Below, piece after piece: positions 53,324 to 62,978 of a stretch of DNA of 63,435 bases (position 1 is the first letter of the stretch; every line of letters begins with the position of its first letter). The position numbers were made by a program, and so were the translations under genes. The stretch is from positions 1-63,435 of the forward strand of contig JASHOJ010000143.1 of NCBI GenBank assembly GCA_030041155.1, given 5' to 3'. The notes beneath the pieces are model-generated. The model was not told the DNA's origin, did not search any database, and saw only the letters and a list, made by a program, of their open reading frames with translations. The stretch comes from Candidatus Binataceae bacterium. GTDB taxonomy: Bacteria; Desulfobacterota; Binatia; Binatales; Binataceae.

Positions 53324-53809
53324 ATGGAAATAAAATCAGTGCCGCTGGTTCGGCCGTCGGATGACATCAACGTGATCGTCGGACAGGCGCATTTCATCAA
53401 GACCGTGGAAGATATATTTGAGGCGCTGGTGCAAGCGGTACCTGGAATAAAGTTTGGCATCGCTTTCAATGAAGCGTCGGGGCCGAGACTGGTGCGGCAC
53501 ACGGGAACCGAAGAGAAGCTTGAACAAGCGGCAATCGACGCGGCGCTCGCTATCGGCGCGGGCCACGTATTCGTGGTTATGCTCGGCAACGCGTTTCCTG
53601 TGAACGTGATGGGTCAGCTCAAATCGGTCGCCGAGGTCTGCACGATCTTCTGCGCCAGCGCGAATCCGCTCAGGGTCGTAGTTGCGGAAGAAGAGGGTGC
53701 GCGCGGTGTGATCGGCATAATCGATGGAAGCGAGCCGGCGGGCGTGGAGGGCGAGGGCGATCGCAAGGAGCGTCATGCGATGCTACGGCGCTTCGGTTAC
53801 AAGCAATAG
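53324..53809 (+). CDS. Adenosine-specific kinase family protein
   Basis: The 161-residue protein matches the small adenosine-specific kinase family first described in archaea, with MEIKSVPLVRPSDDINVIVG, GQAHFIKTVEDIFEAL, GIKFGIAFNEASGPRL and ANPLRVVVAEEEGARGVIG. A GAGG site precedes the ATG at 53324, better placed than for the ATG at 53297. It would salvage adenosine to AMP; biochemical data in bacteria are few. Confidence 0.85.
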   Translation: MEIKSVPLVRPSDDINVIVGQAHFIKTVEDIFEALVQAVPGIKFGIAFNEASGPRLVRHTGTEEKLEQAAIDAALAIGAGHVFVVMLGNAFPVNVMGQLKSVAEVCTIFCASANPLRVVVAEEEGARGVIGIIDGSEPAGVEGEGDRKERHAMLRRFGYKQ

Positions 53810-53897
53810 GTCCGTCGGGCACGTGCGGGATCGGTGATTTCAGGTGTGCGCTTTCGTTGCGCTATGATTTTGACGCGGCGATTGGCGCGATGTCGGT

Positions 53898-56357
53898 GTG
53901 GCAAAGACGGGCGGAAAGCGACGCGGAACGAGCGGCGGTCAGAGGCGCGTCTGGCGGATACGCGGATGGCGCGCGCGAAATCTCGCGGTCGCGGCGATCT
54001 TTCTGATCGCATTCGGGACCGGGTTTTACCTGGCGCAACTCTATGGCGAAATCTCCGCGCTCATCGAGCAGCGCCGCGCAGCGCTTACCTCCGCAATCTA
54101 TTCCGCGCCCGCGCCGATTAGGCCCGGCGACGACATCGTCCGCACCGGACTGATCGACCGGCTGGAGCATCTGAGCTACACCCAATCCCCGAACCCAACG
54201 GCTCCGGGAGAATATTCCAGAACGCCGGGTATCGTTTCGATTTACACGCGCGCCTTCAATGCCGGCGGCGGCGAGCACCCCGCCGCCCTGATTAAAGTCG
54301 ATCTCAATGGTACGACCATTAATGCGGTACTTGATTCTTTTGGCGTTCTCTACCGGTCGGCGGCGCTCGAGCCCGAAGTGATAGGGCGGCTGCTGCCCGG
54401 CGCGCCAGCGGAACGAATGGATGTCGCGCTGGGCGATTTGAAACCGTACCTGGTACACGGGCTCGTCGCCACGGAAGACCGCTGGTTCTACTACCATCCG
54501 GGAATCGATCCGATTCGAATTGCCGAAGCGGCATTCCTGGACTTGCGATCGCGTCGTCTCGCGCAAGGCGCAAGCACTATCACCCAGCAGCTCGCGCGCA
54601 CCTTTCTCGATCAGCACGAGCGGAGTTTCAGCCGCAAGTTCCGCGAGCTTGCGGTCGCTGTCGTGCTTGAAATGCGGCTGAGCAAAAATGAAATTCTCGA
54701 ACGCTATATCAACGATGTGCCGATGGGCGAGTACCAGGGCACGCCGATCGAAGGATTGCCGCAGGCGGCGCGATATTTCTTTAATCGTGACTTGCGCGAG
54801 GTAACGCCCGCACAAGCCGCGGCGCTCATTGGGATGATTCAGGCGCCGACCCTGTACGATCCGCGGCGTCATCCTGAGAATTGCCTGAAGCGGCGCAATG
54901 TCGTGCTGGAAATCATGAAGAATGCGGGAGTGATAGACCCGGCGGCCTATCAGACCGCGATCAACACGCCCGTTGAGGTGATAAAGCCGCCGGGATTTCG
55001 CCGCGCGCCGTATTTCACGGATTACGTGACCAGTCTGGTCGCCAAAATTCCGGGGCTGAACGGCAATCTGGCAGGACTTAAGGTCTACACGACGCTTGAT
55101 CCTGAAATGCAACTTCGCGCGCAGGACACGGTCGAATCCAATCTTGAGCGGCTCGAAAGAGAACACCGCAGGCTCAGGCGCGCGGACAAAAAGGAACAGC
55201 TTGAGAGCACCTTGATTGCACTCGACGCTCAGAGCGGGGCGATTCGCGCGATGGTTGGCGGACGCGACTATTCGACCAGCCAATTCAATCGGGCGGTGAT
55301 GGCGGAGCGGCAGCCCGGATCGGCATTCAAGCCGATCGTTTACGCGGCGGCGCTTGACCCCGAGCGCGCTCCGTTCTCGCCGCCGATGACGCTAGCGACC
55401 ATGCTTCCAGATCATCCAATGTCATTCGGAACCTGGGCTCCAGCGGACTACGAACGCACGTACCTGGGACAGGTGACCGCCGCTCAGGCGCTGTTCGATT
55501 CACTGAATGTGCCGACCGCATGGGTCGGCAGCCGTCTGGGCCCGAGCAAAATCGTCGAGACCGCGCACGAGTTCGGAATCGGCGGTGATCTGCCCGCCGT
55601 GTTACCGATTTCTATTGGCGCCGACGAAGTCACGCTGCTCGATTTGGTCGGCGCCTACCAGGTGTTCGCGAACGCCGGAATGGCGGATACACCGTATGCG
55701 GTCGAGTCGGTGGTTAACGGCGCGGGTCACGTGATCTTTCAACACGCGATCGAGGAACGTCGCGTCACCAGCCCAGCGGTTGCATACCTGATAACCGGCG
55801 CGCTCGAGGACGTGTTGCGATACGGCACTGGCGCCTCAGCGCAGCGGATCGGTCTGGATTTTCCGGCGGCCGGAAAAACTGGGACCACGCAGGACTATCA
55901 CGACGGTTATTTCGTCGGGTACACGCCTGAACTGGTATGCGGGGTGTGGGTCGGTTTCGACCAGCCGCAGAGTCTAGGTATGCCGGGGGCGAGCGCCGCG
56001 CTGCCCGCGTGGGTGGATTTCATGATCCATTCGGTCGGCAACGATTCGCCGGATTTCCCTGAACCGTCGGGAATCGTCATGGCGGACGTGGATCTACAAA
56101 GCGGCGGACTCGCGACGCCTGCGTGTCCGAGATCCATTTCACTGCCATTCCTGATCGGTTCCGCGCCCACTACACCATGTACACCAAGTGCAGGCATATT
56201 GGCGTCCGCGCCCGTGGCGAGTCCGCTAAGTGGCGAAGCTCCATCTAGCGCTGGCGCTGCCGAAGCGCCCGCGCCGTTGCCGGCGTCCGCGTCTAGTCCC
56301 GCGTCGGGCAAAGCATTTGGCGGAATCGCTGGATTCTTTCACAGAATGTTTCATTGA
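53898..56357 (+). CDS. Class A penicillin-binding protein, PBP1B-type
   Basis: This bifunctional peptidoglycan synthase (819 aa) has a single N-terminal membrane anchor (about 28-48), a UB2H-like segment (about 70-125: PGEYSRTPGIVSIYTRAF), a GT51 glycosyltransferase domain with catalytic Glu193 in VATEDRWFYYHPG, and a transpeptidase domain with Ser475 in PGSAFKP, Ser535 in SLN and Lys660 in GKTGTT. A Pro/Ala/Ser-rich tail follows. The start is GTG. UB2H-type domains bind an outer-membrane lipoprotein activator in E. coli. Confidence 0.93.
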   Translation: MAKTGGKRRGTSGGQRRVWRIRGWRARNLAVAAIFLIAFGTGFYLAQLYGEISALIEQRRAALTSAIYSAPAPIRPGDDIVRTGLIDRLEHLSYTQSPNPTAPGEYSRTPGIVSIYTRAFNAGGGEHPAALIKVDLNGTTINAVLDSFGVLYRSAALEPEVIGRLLPGAPAERMDVALGDLKPYLVHGLVATEDRWFYYHPGIDPIRIAEAAFLDLRSRRLAQGASTITQQLARTFLDQHERSFSRKFRELAVAVVLEMRLSKNEILERYINDVPMGEYQGTPIEGLPQAARYFFNRDLREVTPAQAAALIGMIQAPTLYDPRRHPENCLKRRNVVLEIMKNAGVIDPAAYQTAINTPVEVIKPPGFRRAPYFTDYVTSLVAKIPGLNGNLAGLKVYTTLDPEMQLRAQDTVESNLERLEREHRRLRRADKKEQLESTLIALDAQSGAIRAMVGGRDYSTSQFNRAVMAERQPGSAFKPIVYAAALDPERAPFSPPMTLATMLPDHPMSFGTWAPADYERTYLGQVTAAQALFDSLNVPTAWVGSRLGPSKIVETAHEFGIGGDLPAVLPISIGADEVTLLDLVGAYQVFANAGMADTPYAVESVVNGAGHVIFQHAIEERRVTSPAVAYLITGALEDVLRYGTGASAQRIGLDFPAAGKTGTTQDYHDGYFVGYTPELVCGVWVGFDQPQSLGMPGASAALPAWVDFMIHSVGNDSPDFPEPSGIVMADVDLQSGGLATPACPRSISLPFLIGSAPTTPCTPSAGILASAPVASPLSGEAPSSAGAAEAPAPLPASASSPASGKAFGGIAGFFHRMFH

Positions 56358-56447
56358 CGAGTTGCCGCCAAAATCCAGGTATGACGAGTCGAACCGCCGT
56401 GACAATGACGAACCGTTTCCGACGCACTGCCGCGAGACTTCCGCATA

Positions 56448-57503
56448 GTGGCAAATGATCTCACCACCAAGCCGTTAGCGGGCCTTGCGCTCGGATTCCT
56501 TATTGTCGCGTGCGGATTCGCGGCAAAAGAGATCGCGTTCGCGCTGCCTGCGGCTGCCGCCACGCCGAGTGCTGCCGTATCGAAACCTGCTCCGGTTTCG
56601 CGCGCTCCCAGTCAGGCGATCGGAAGCCACTCGCCATACGCGATTACAGCCGGACCCGATGGAAACGTCTGGTACACGGAGTATCAGGGTGACGGTATAG
56701 CGCGAATTGCCCCGAATGGATCTATCGCGCGGTACCGAATCGATCCCTTTGGTTTTGCCGAACGGATCACCGCCGGTCCGGACGGCGCAATTTGGTTTAC
56801 CGACACCGCCGATAATCGCATCGGGCGCCTGGATTATAACGAGCAGGTTTCCTATTTCGATCTCCCGCACGACGATTCCGGACCGACCGGGATCATTTCA
56901 GGACCGGACGGACATATCTGGTTTACCGAACACTCGGGCAATCGGATTGGACGGTTGGCTATGACCGGTAAAATCACCGAGTTCGGCCTCGCGCCGGGCT
57001 CCGGTCCGGCGGAGATAATTTTAGGCCATGATGGCAATTTATGGTTTGCGGAGGACGAGGCGAATCGGATCGGAAGAATTACTCCGAAAGGAAAACTCAA
57101 GCAGTTTGCGATTCAAACTCCGCATGCGGTTCCCGGAGGATTGGCGGAGGGCTCGGACGGCAACGTATGGTTTACCGAACTTGCGGCCGACAAAATCGGC
57201 CGGATCACACCTTCAGGCGCTATAACCGAGTTTCAGATCCCGGAGCCGGGACATCCGCTCTCGATAGCCGCAGGTCCTGACGGGAATCTCTGGTTTACGA
57301 TGGCGCATGTACCTGCGCTATATCGCATGAGCACTCGATTTGGACTTGCAGTCTTTCGCCTCCCGACCGGCACGCTGCCGGTTTTTATCGCCACCGGTCC
57401 CGATGGAAGCCTGTGGTTCACGGAAGCCAACGGAAAAATCGGACGATTCACGACCGATGGCCGCCTGACTGAATTCAGGGTTGCGCGACTCGATCAGAAT
57501 TGA
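56448..57503 (+). CDS. Vgb-like seven-bladed beta-propeller protein, exported
   Basis: After a signal-like N-terminus (residues about 8-40) the 351-residue protein has seven copies of a GPDGNxWFTE-type repeat at about 45-residue spacing, for example AGPDGNVWYTE, AGPDGAIWFTD, SGPDGHIWFTE and TGPDGSLWFTE, most with a following NRIGRL or KIGR strand. This is the streptogramin B lyase (Vgb) fold. Whether it has lyase activity is doubtful, since many relatives are binding proteins. The start is GTG. Confidence 0.9.
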   Translation: MANDLTTKPLAGLALGFLIVACGFAAKEIAFALPAAAATPSAAVSKPAPVSRAPSQAIGSHSPYAITAGPDGNVWYTEYQGDGIARIAPNGSIARYRIDPFGFAERITAGPDGAIWFTDTADNRIGRLDYNEQVSYFDLPHDDSGPTGIISGPDGHIWFTEHSGNRIGRLAMTGKITEFGLAPGSGPAEIILGHDGNLWFAEDEANRIGRITPKGKLKQFAIQTPHAVPGGLAEGSDGNVWFTELAADKIGRITPSGAITEFQIPEPGHPLSIAAGPDGNLWFTMAHVPALYRMSTRFGLAVFRLPTGTLPVFIATGPDGSLWFTEANGKIGRFTTDGRLTEFRVARLDQN

Positions 57504-57663
57504 ACGCGGCGCTCAACAAGCGCGAGATTAGCCTCGCGCCCGGCTAAGACGCTTTCAGTGCGAGTGTTCCGCGTCCCGCTCGTTTTGCGCTATAAGCCGG
57601 AAGACAGGAACCGAAACAAACAAGCAGTTTGGATTCCGATCTTAGCCAGGGAGATTTTCAAAC

Positions 57664-58557
57664 ATGGGCAAGCTCGACGGAAAGGTGGCCGCGATTACCG
57701 GCGGCGGCCGCGGTATTGGCCGCGGAATAGCGAAGCTGTTCGCTAAGCAAGGCGCGTCCCTGGTCGTAAACGATCTGGGCGTAACTGTTGCTGGACAGCC
57801 GGGCACGTCCTCACCCGCGGATGATGTTGTGAAGGAAATCAAGGCCGCAGGTGGGACTGCGGTATCGAATCATATGGACATCGCCACGGTGGAAGGGGGT
57901 GAAGGACTTGTTAATCAGGCGATCAGGGAATTCGGAAAGCTGGACATCCTGGTGAACGTCGCTGGCATCCTGCGCGATCGCATGATCTTCAACATGAGTG
58001 AGCAGGAATGGGACGACGTGATCCGCGTGCATCTGAAAGGGCATTACTGCACGATGCGGCCCGCAAGCGCGCATATGAGGGAGCGCAAGTCCGGCCGGAT
58101 CATCAACTTCTCGTCAAACTCGGCGCTTGGAAGTCCGGGACAGCCGAATTATGCGGCAGCCAAAGCGGGAATTCTCGGGTTAACCTACAGCTCGGCGAAC
58201 GCGCTGCAGAAATACGGCATCACCGTCAACGCAATTATGCCCGGCGCAGCTACCCGAATGACTGATACGATCCCGGCCGGACGGATGCCGGGCGCAACCG
58301 GACTCCCGCAGAGCGAGACGGCTGAAGGAACGCCGCGCGATCCTGCCAACGTCGCGCCCATAGTGCTGTTTCTGGCGAGTGACGAGGGTGCTGGAGTCAC
58401 TGGCCAATGCTTCGGAGCATCGGGTTACCGAATCATGCGTTACCGTCATATTGTGGCCGACAAGGTCATCTACAACGATGGTCCGTGGAACATCGATCAG
58501 CTTTTCGATCGCCTGAAGAGCACTCTACTGGTGGATCTCAACGCGCCACGGATGTAA
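57664..58557 (+). CDS. Short-chain dehydrogenase, hydroxyacyl-CoA dehydrogenase-like
   Basis: The 297-residue SDR has TGGGRGIGRGIAKLFAKQGA, the long VVNDLGVTVAGQ segment, NVAGILRDRMIFNMSEQEWD, INFSSNSALGSPGQPNYAAA with catalytic Ser and Tyr, and an extended C-terminus. The NDLG pattern and ILRDRM are typical of (3R)-hydroxyacyl-CoA dehydrogenases of multifunctional beta-oxidation enzymes. AGGGAG precedes the ATG. A 13-bp inverted repeat follows the gene. Confidence 0.88.
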   Translation: MGKLDGKVAAITGGGRGIGRGIAKLFAKQGASLVVNDLGVTVAGQPGTSSPADDVVKEIKAAGGTAVSNHMDIATVEGGEGLVNQAIREFGKLDILVNVAGILRDRMIFNMSEQEWDDVIRVHLKGHYCTMRPASAHMRERKSGRIINFSSNSALGSPGQPNYAAAKAGILGLTYSSANALQKYGITVNAIMPGAATRMTDTIPAGRMPGATGLPQSETAEGTPRDPANVAPIVLFLASDEGAGVTGQCFGASGYRIMRYRHIVADKVIYNDGPWNIDQLFDRLKSTLLVDLNAPRM

Positions 58558-58587
58558 CCGCGTAGATATAGCTCGCGCGTTCGCTAT

Positions 58588-58650
58588 CGCGTGACCGCGT
58601 CCGTACTCGCAGTGGGTAAATGGCTGGTAGGGAACGCGGTCACGCGTTTT
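58588..58650 (+). terminator. Long-armed inverted repeat with T-run after the SDR gene
   Basis: CGCGTGACCGCGT (58588-58600) and ACGCGGTCACGCG (58634-58646) are perfectly complementary 13-base arms separated by 33 bases, followed by TTTT. It is a plausible terminator of the SDR transcript, although the large loop is unusual. An attenuator or protein-bound dyad is an alternative. Confidence 0.55.
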
Positions 58651-58827
58651 GGCGCGGTCTATCCGAATTTTCGGACGCTGTGACACTCGTCAGCGCTTGT
58701 GTCTGTTCGGAGGAGTGCGGCGCGGGCTGCATCCGCTGTGATGCGGTGATCGATCGCGAGCAAGCGGATGCTTGTAGCCGATTTCTCAGCTACATATGCT
58801 GCGCTCTAGGAGGCATTGCTTGCTGCG

Positions 58828-59628
58828 ATGAGCGACTGGGAACCGGATCTCTACGATCGTTTCCGCCGTTATCGCGCGGAGCCGGTTGAGCATATCCTCG
58901 CGCGGTTGGATCTCATGGAAAACGACCGCGTGGCCGATTTGGGCTGCGGTCCCGGCAACAATACGCTGGAACTTGCGACGCGTGTCCCACACGGGTCCAC
59001 ACATGGTATCGATTTGTCTCCGGCGATGATCGAGGCAGCCGAAAAGAAACGAGCTCTCTGCCGGAATGACGTGCGAAAGAGAGTATCGTTCGAAGTTGGG
59101 GACATCAGCCGACTTTACGAGAGGAATCGGTGGAGCGTGATTTTCTCAAACGCGGCGCTCCAGTGGCTGCAAGATCATCGAGCGGTCCTGACGAGATGGT
59201 TTAACGCTCTCGAACCGGGCGGGCGAATGGTTGTTCAGATGCCCGCGAATGAGATCGAGACGGCAAAGGTCACGCTCGGAAAAATGGCGTCCGAGGCGTC
59301 ATGGGCCGCGCGCCTGGGAGGAGTTAAAGAACCTTTTCACCATGTGGGTATGCCGGACGAGTATCAGCGGCTTCTCTCCGAAATCGGATTCGTCCGATGC
59401 GACTGCTATTACCTTACGTTTCACCATCCAATGAAGTCGCCGGCTGAGGTAGTCGAGTGGTATCGGGCAACCGGCCTCAGGCCATTTTTGGATGCCCTCG
59501 CTACCGAGTATCGCGCGGAGTTTCTCGATGACCTGCGGGTACGGCTTGAGCACGCATATGGGACCAGCGGTCCAATAACCTTCGATTTCAGGCGCCTGTT
59601 CATTTGGGCGCGTAAACCGTCCAGTTGA
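58828..59628 (+). CDS. tam: Trans-aconitate 2-methyltransferase-like protein
   Basis: The 266-residue class I methyltransferase has the SAM motif VADLGCGPGNNTLEL, IDLSPAMIEAAEKKR, SVIFSNAALQWLQDHRAVLT and PGGRMVVQMPAN, matching Tam, which methylates trans-aconitate to relieve its inhibition of aconitase. The C-terminal YYLTFHHPMKSPAEVVEWYR is also Tam-like. The ATG at 58828 is used, not the TTG at 58816. The isoaspartyl peptidase gene starts one base after its stop. Confidence 0.85.
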   Translation: MSDWEPDLYDRFRRYRAEPVEHILARLDLMENDRVADLGCGPGNNTLELATRVPHGSTHGIDLSPAMIEAAEKKRALCRNDVRKRVSFEVGDISRLYERNRWSVIFSNAALQWLQDHRAVLTRWFNALEPGGRMVVQMPANEIETAKVTLGKMASEASWAARLGGVKEPFHHVGMPDEYQRLLSEIGFVRCDCYYLTFHHPMKSPAEVVEWYRATGLRPFLDALATEYRAEFLDDLRVRLEHAYGTSGPITFDFRRLFIWARKPSS

Positions 59629-59629
59629 G

Positions 59630-60601
59630 ATGGGATCGCGGCCGGTATCGCCAGCTCTGGTCGCGCATGGTGGAGCAGGACCAAGCGGCCCCGCAGCGGA
59701 CCGTGTGGAACGGCGGCGCGGGATGCTTGAAGCTGTCCAGCGGGGCGCCGACATCTTGCGTGGCTCCGGTAATGCGCTTGATGCGGTTGTTGCAGTGTTG
59801 GTCGCGCTGGAAAACCATCCTCTTTTTAATGCTGGAACAGGATCGCTGCTTACGACTGACGGAACCGTCGAGATGGACGCTTCGGTAATGGTGGCCGCGA
59901 GCGATGAACGCGCAAACAGGGTCGGCTCCAGAGCGGATTCGCAGGCAGGGGTGATGGCGGGAGCCGTAGCAGCGGTGACTCGGGTGCGCAATCCGATTCA
60001 ACTGGCGCGTGCTGTGATGGAGAGGACACCACACGTTTTGGTTGTCGGCTCAGGCGCCGAGCGCCTGGCGCGTCGGGTGGGTTTGGCGCTTTGCAGCAAT
60101 GAGGAACTGATTACGGAGCGCGCGCGCGAGCGATGGCGGCAGCAGCAGGAGAGTGCGCAGCTCGGGATAGGCGCGAAAACGCAAGGACATGGCACCGTCG
60201 GCGCCGCGGCTATCGATTGCCGCGGCACCATAGCGGCGGCTACCTCAACTGGTGGTGTGCCCGGAAAAATACCGGGCAGAGTCGGCGATTCCGCCATAAT
60301 CGGGGCGGGCACATATGCGGACAAGACCGGCGGCGCATCCGCAACCGGAAATGGCGAGGCGATCATCACTCGCGCACTTTGCCGCGAGGCCGTAATGAAC
60401 CTCCGGCAAACCACTCCGATGACAGCGGTCCGGCGCGTGATCAGCCGCACCCTGGTACTCGACGGCGCCCAGGGAGGAATCATTCTAGTCGATCGGCGCG
60501 GTAGGATCGGATTTGCGCATAATGCGGCCGCCATGGAGGTTGCGACATTCACCTCACTGGCTGGCATTCGCCATCTATGGCCGGATTCAATCAAAACGTA
60601 G
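59630..60601 (+). CDS. iaaA: Isoaspartyl peptidase/L-asparaginase, Ntn-hydrolase
   Basis: The 323-residue precursor of a T2 threonine peptidase cleaves itself before Thr189 (GHGTVGAAAIDCRGTIAAAT) into alpha and beta chains. Other motifs are LVAHGGAG, NPLFNAGTG-type HPLFNAGTGSLLTTDG and the substrate loop VPGKIPGRVGDSAIIGAGTY. It removes isoaspartyl dipeptides or acts on asparagine. It starts one base after the Tam-like gene and overlaps the ArnT-like gene by 25 bases. Confidence 0.93.
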   Translation: MGSRPVSPALVAHGGAGPSGPAADRVERRRGMLEAVQRGADILRGSGNALDAVVAVLVALENHPLFNAGTGSLLTTDGTVEMDASVMVAASDERANRVGSRADSQAGVMAGAVAAVTRVRNPIQLARAVMERTPHVLVVGSGAERLARRVGLALCSNEELITERARERWRQQQESAQLGIGAKTQGHGTVGAAAIDCRGTIAAATSTGGVPGKIPGRVGDSAIIGAGTYADKTGGASATGNGEAIITRALCREAVMNLRQTTPMTAVRRVISRTLVLDGAQGGIILVDRRGRIGFAHNAAAMEVATFTSLAGIRHLWPDSIKT

Positions 60602-62316
60602 CGAAAGCGAAACCAGGAACCGCTCCGCTACCAATCAACGCTTCGCGTCCGCCGGTTCCGCTGCTGATCATTGCGACGATCTTCGCGTTGGTGGTTCTGG
60701 CGCAGGGAATCAGCGCCCCGTTCCAGAAGGATGCCGAGCCACAGTCGGCCGAGTGGGTCCAGAGTGTAGCCCGGGGGAATTTGCTGGCGCCGCGCGACTA
60801 CTACGGGTTTTTGGTCGAAAAGCCGCCAGTTTACTACTGGCTTTCCGGCGCCGTAACGCGGATGACCGGCGGCGTTACTGATGAAGTTCGCGCGCGAGTA
60901 ATTCCGCTGCTTGCCGGAACCGCTCTGGCGATCGAAGTGCTGGTATGGACCAGCGAGTATGTCGGCGCGACCGAAGGATGGCTCTCGCTTCTGTTTTTGC
61001 TCGGGATCTACGGTTATGCGGTCCGGGCGACACTTGCCCTGACGGACATGACAATGACTTTTTTCATCGTGAGCACGCTCGTCGTGATGTATCCACAGAT
61101 CGAGGGAAATGTAACACCTTGGCGGACCATCGCTTCGCTCGTGCTGTTGCAACTGGCCGTGCTCACCAAAGGGCCCGTGGCCTTTGTCCTGGTCGGCTTT
61201 GCGATACTGATTTATCTGTTGCTGGCCAAGCGAAATCCATTCGCGTTGCTGCGCGAGAGATGGATTTGGGTCGTGGGTGTAGGGGTGATTGTGTTGACGT
61301 TTGGCTGGTACGTTTTCTGGTTTGTCGACGGGTCGCCATACTTGTTCAAGATCTTCATCACGGAGAATTTCGGCCATTTCGCGCCGGCTCGGTATGGCGG
61401 GACGGGAGAGGCAGCGCGGCCGTTCTGGTATATTGCTGCGCACCTGATCGGAGAATCGTTGCCGGTAGTGGTGCTCTTGCCGGCCGCGGTCGCCGCAATG
61501 GTAACCGGCGAAATCGAGCCGGAGCGCCGGAAGGCTTTGCTGTTTCAGGCAAGCCTCGCAATTGCGGTGGTGATCTTCTTTTCGCTGGGCAGCGCCAAGC
61601 GCGACGACTACACGCTGCCCGCCTTTCCCGCGGTCGCGATACTTTGCGCTTCGCTATTTATGCTCAGGCCGATCGGCATCGGCCGGACCGCATGGGGCGC
61701 ACGGCTGCGTACGATCAGCATATATGCTGTTGCGATAGCGATGTTTGCGGCTGTGGTTCTTCTGATCATGCTTGCGGCGACACATGCCATGCGCGCTCTG
61801 CGGCTCGATTCGAGTGACTCGGATGAGCTGGCGCTGATCCTGCGCGGCTTTGGATCCGAGCAGATTGGCGTGATCGCATTCACGGCAGTAATCGTGGCTG
61901 GCGCCGCTGCCGCCCTGTTTTTCGTAAAACGAGACAGGATTATCCCGGCTGGGGCTGCGGTTGGTATCCTCGCGCTGGCCGCATCTCTGATGGTGTGCTC
62001 CATCTTGCGGCCCGAACTCGCGCGGGAGCGAAGCGCCAAAGCATTCGTCTCGACAATTCACGCTCAGGTTGGAAAGTCACCGCTGTTCATTGTGGGCGAG
62101 CCGAACTATGACCTTTCGTTCTACTACGGCCGCGCGATCCCCCGGCTGACGGGCAAGCATGCCGCGGTTCCGCCCGCGAGCGAGACATCGTTTGTCGTCG
62201 CAAACAATGCTGATCTGCGATTCCTGCCGGCCAAATATCAGGGACGTTTGCGGCTGGTGGTACGCTCTCATCAGATAAGTGGAGCCGGTCCTCTTGCTCT
62301 TTACCGTTTGGAATGA
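60577..62316 (+). CDS. ArnT-like integral membrane glycosyltransferase (GT83/PMT family)
   Basis: The 579-residue membrane protein has about 12 spans and the PMT/ArnT pattern: an acidic pair in the first periplasmic loop (FQKDAEPQSAEWVQSVARGN), YYGFLVEKPPVYYWL, LALTDMTMTFFIV and FGHFAPARYGG. Family members transfer sugars, such as aminoarabinose, from polyprenyl phosphate to lipid A or proteins in the periplasm. The acceptor is unknown. It overlaps the end of iaaA by 25 bases. Confidence 0.9.
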   Translation: MAGFNQNVAKAKPGTAPLPINASRPPVPLLIIATIFALVVLAQGISAPFQKDAEPQSAEWVQSVARGNLLAPRDYYGFLVEKPPVYYWLSGAVTRMTGGVTDEVRARVIPLLAGTALAIEVLVWTSEYVGATEGWLSLLFLLGIYGYAVRATLALTDMTMTFFIVSTLVVMYPQIEGNVTPWRTIASLVLLQLAVLTKGPVAFVLVGFAILIYLLLAKRNPFALLRERWIWVVGVGVIVLTFGWYVFWFVDGSPYLFKIFITENFGHFAPARYGGTGEAARPFWYIAAHLIGESLPVVVLLPAAVAAMVTGEIEPERRKALLFQASLAIAVVIFFSLGSAKRDDYTLPAFPAVAILCASLFMLRPIGIGRTAWGARLRTISIYAVAIAMFAAVVLLIMLAATHAMRALRLDSSDSDELALILRGFGSEQIGVIAFTAVIVAGAAAALFFVKRDRIIPAGAAVGILALAASLMVCSILRPELARERSAKAFVSTIHAQVGKSPLFIVGEPNYDLSFYYGRAIPRLTGKHAAVPPASETSFVVANNADLRFLPAKYQGRLRLVVRSHQISGAGPLALYRLE

Positions 62317-62369
62317 CCGCAGCGCTCAGCAAGATTGCTCGCGGTGGGAGGAACCGATAAAGAAAGGAA

Positions 62370-62585
62370 ATGCCTGATCCTTTTGAGCGAGCCGAGCGCG
62401 CAATAAGCGTACTGTTTCGCCTTGGAATTGCGGCGATCCTTCCGGTTTGGGGCATTGTCATGCTCGCATTGGGAATTGAGCACGGATCTGGATGGTGGAT
62501 CGCGACCGGTGTAGTTGTGGGCGCGGTCGGAGTGCTTATGTTGGCGGGCAGCCCGCTTGCCGATCTGATCATGAGGGATCGCTAA
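62370..62585 (+). CDS. Small two-span membrane protein
   Basis: The 71-residue product has two hydrophobic helices (about 18-36 and 41-58) joined by a short loop with EHGSGWW and a charged N-terminus. No family is recognised. GAAAGGAAA precedes the ATG. It is the first of three short genes after the glycosyltransferase and may modulate a membrane partner. Confidence 0.65.
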   Translation: MPDPFERAERAISVLFRLGIAAILPVWGIVMLALGIEHGSGWWIATGVVVGAVGVLMLAGSPLADLIMRDR

Positions 62586-62633
62586 CGGGTGCTGATTGCC
62601 CCGACTCCGCAGGGAGCGATATCCTCGCCCTCC

Positions 62634-62969
62634 ATGCCAATTTTCGAGTACGAATGCCTGCTCTGTCACGCTATTAGCTCGCACGTGATATTGAGCACGA
62701 AGCGGCACCCGCGCATCGCGTGTTCCGCATGTGGCGCGACGCGTCTCAAGCGAGTCATGTCCGCGTTCGCGGTGGTGGAGACGGAGTCATCGCGGCTTAA
62801 GAATTTCGATACGTCGAAGCCCCGCGATGAGTCGTTTTATCGCGATTCGCGCAACGTGGGGCTCTGGGCGAAGAAGCGCGCTCGGGAAATGGGAGTGGAT
62901 CTCGGATCGGGTTTCGACGCGACGGTGGAAAAAGCGCGCACCGGCAAACTGATCAAGGACATGTCGTAG
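62634..62969 (+). CDS. FmdB family zinc-ribbon protein
   Basis: The 111-residue protein begins MPIFEYECLLCH and has a second pair CSACG, the zinc ribbon of FmdB/putative regulatory proteins, followed by a charged helical tail. Family roles are poorly known; the name comes from a presumed regulator of formamidase and amide genes. The ATG at 62634 gives the family start, although the frame is open from 62589. Confidence 0.85.
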   Translation: MPIFEYECLLCHAISSHVILSTKRHPRIACSACGATRLKRVMSAFAVVETESSRLKNFDTSKPRDESFYRDSRNVGLWAKKRAREMGVDLGSGFDATVEKARTGKLIKDMS

Positions 62970-62978
62970 AGGTCGGAT

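Noticed and set aside
53862..55283. 473-codon minus-strand open frame inside the PBP gene
   Set aside because: The opposite strand encodes all PBP1B motifs in order; this frame is Arg-rich, has no family features and reflects GC-biased third positions.
56640..57480. Regularly spaced repeats suggestive of a CRISPR array or minisatellite
   Set aside because: The repeats are at protein level (seven propeller blades) and diverge at DNA level; there are no identical direct repeats with unique spacers.
58620..58889. 89-codon Cys-containing plus-strand frame
   Set aside because: It starts in an inverted repeat, runs into the Tam-like methyltransferase gene in another frame and has no family features or ribosome binding site.
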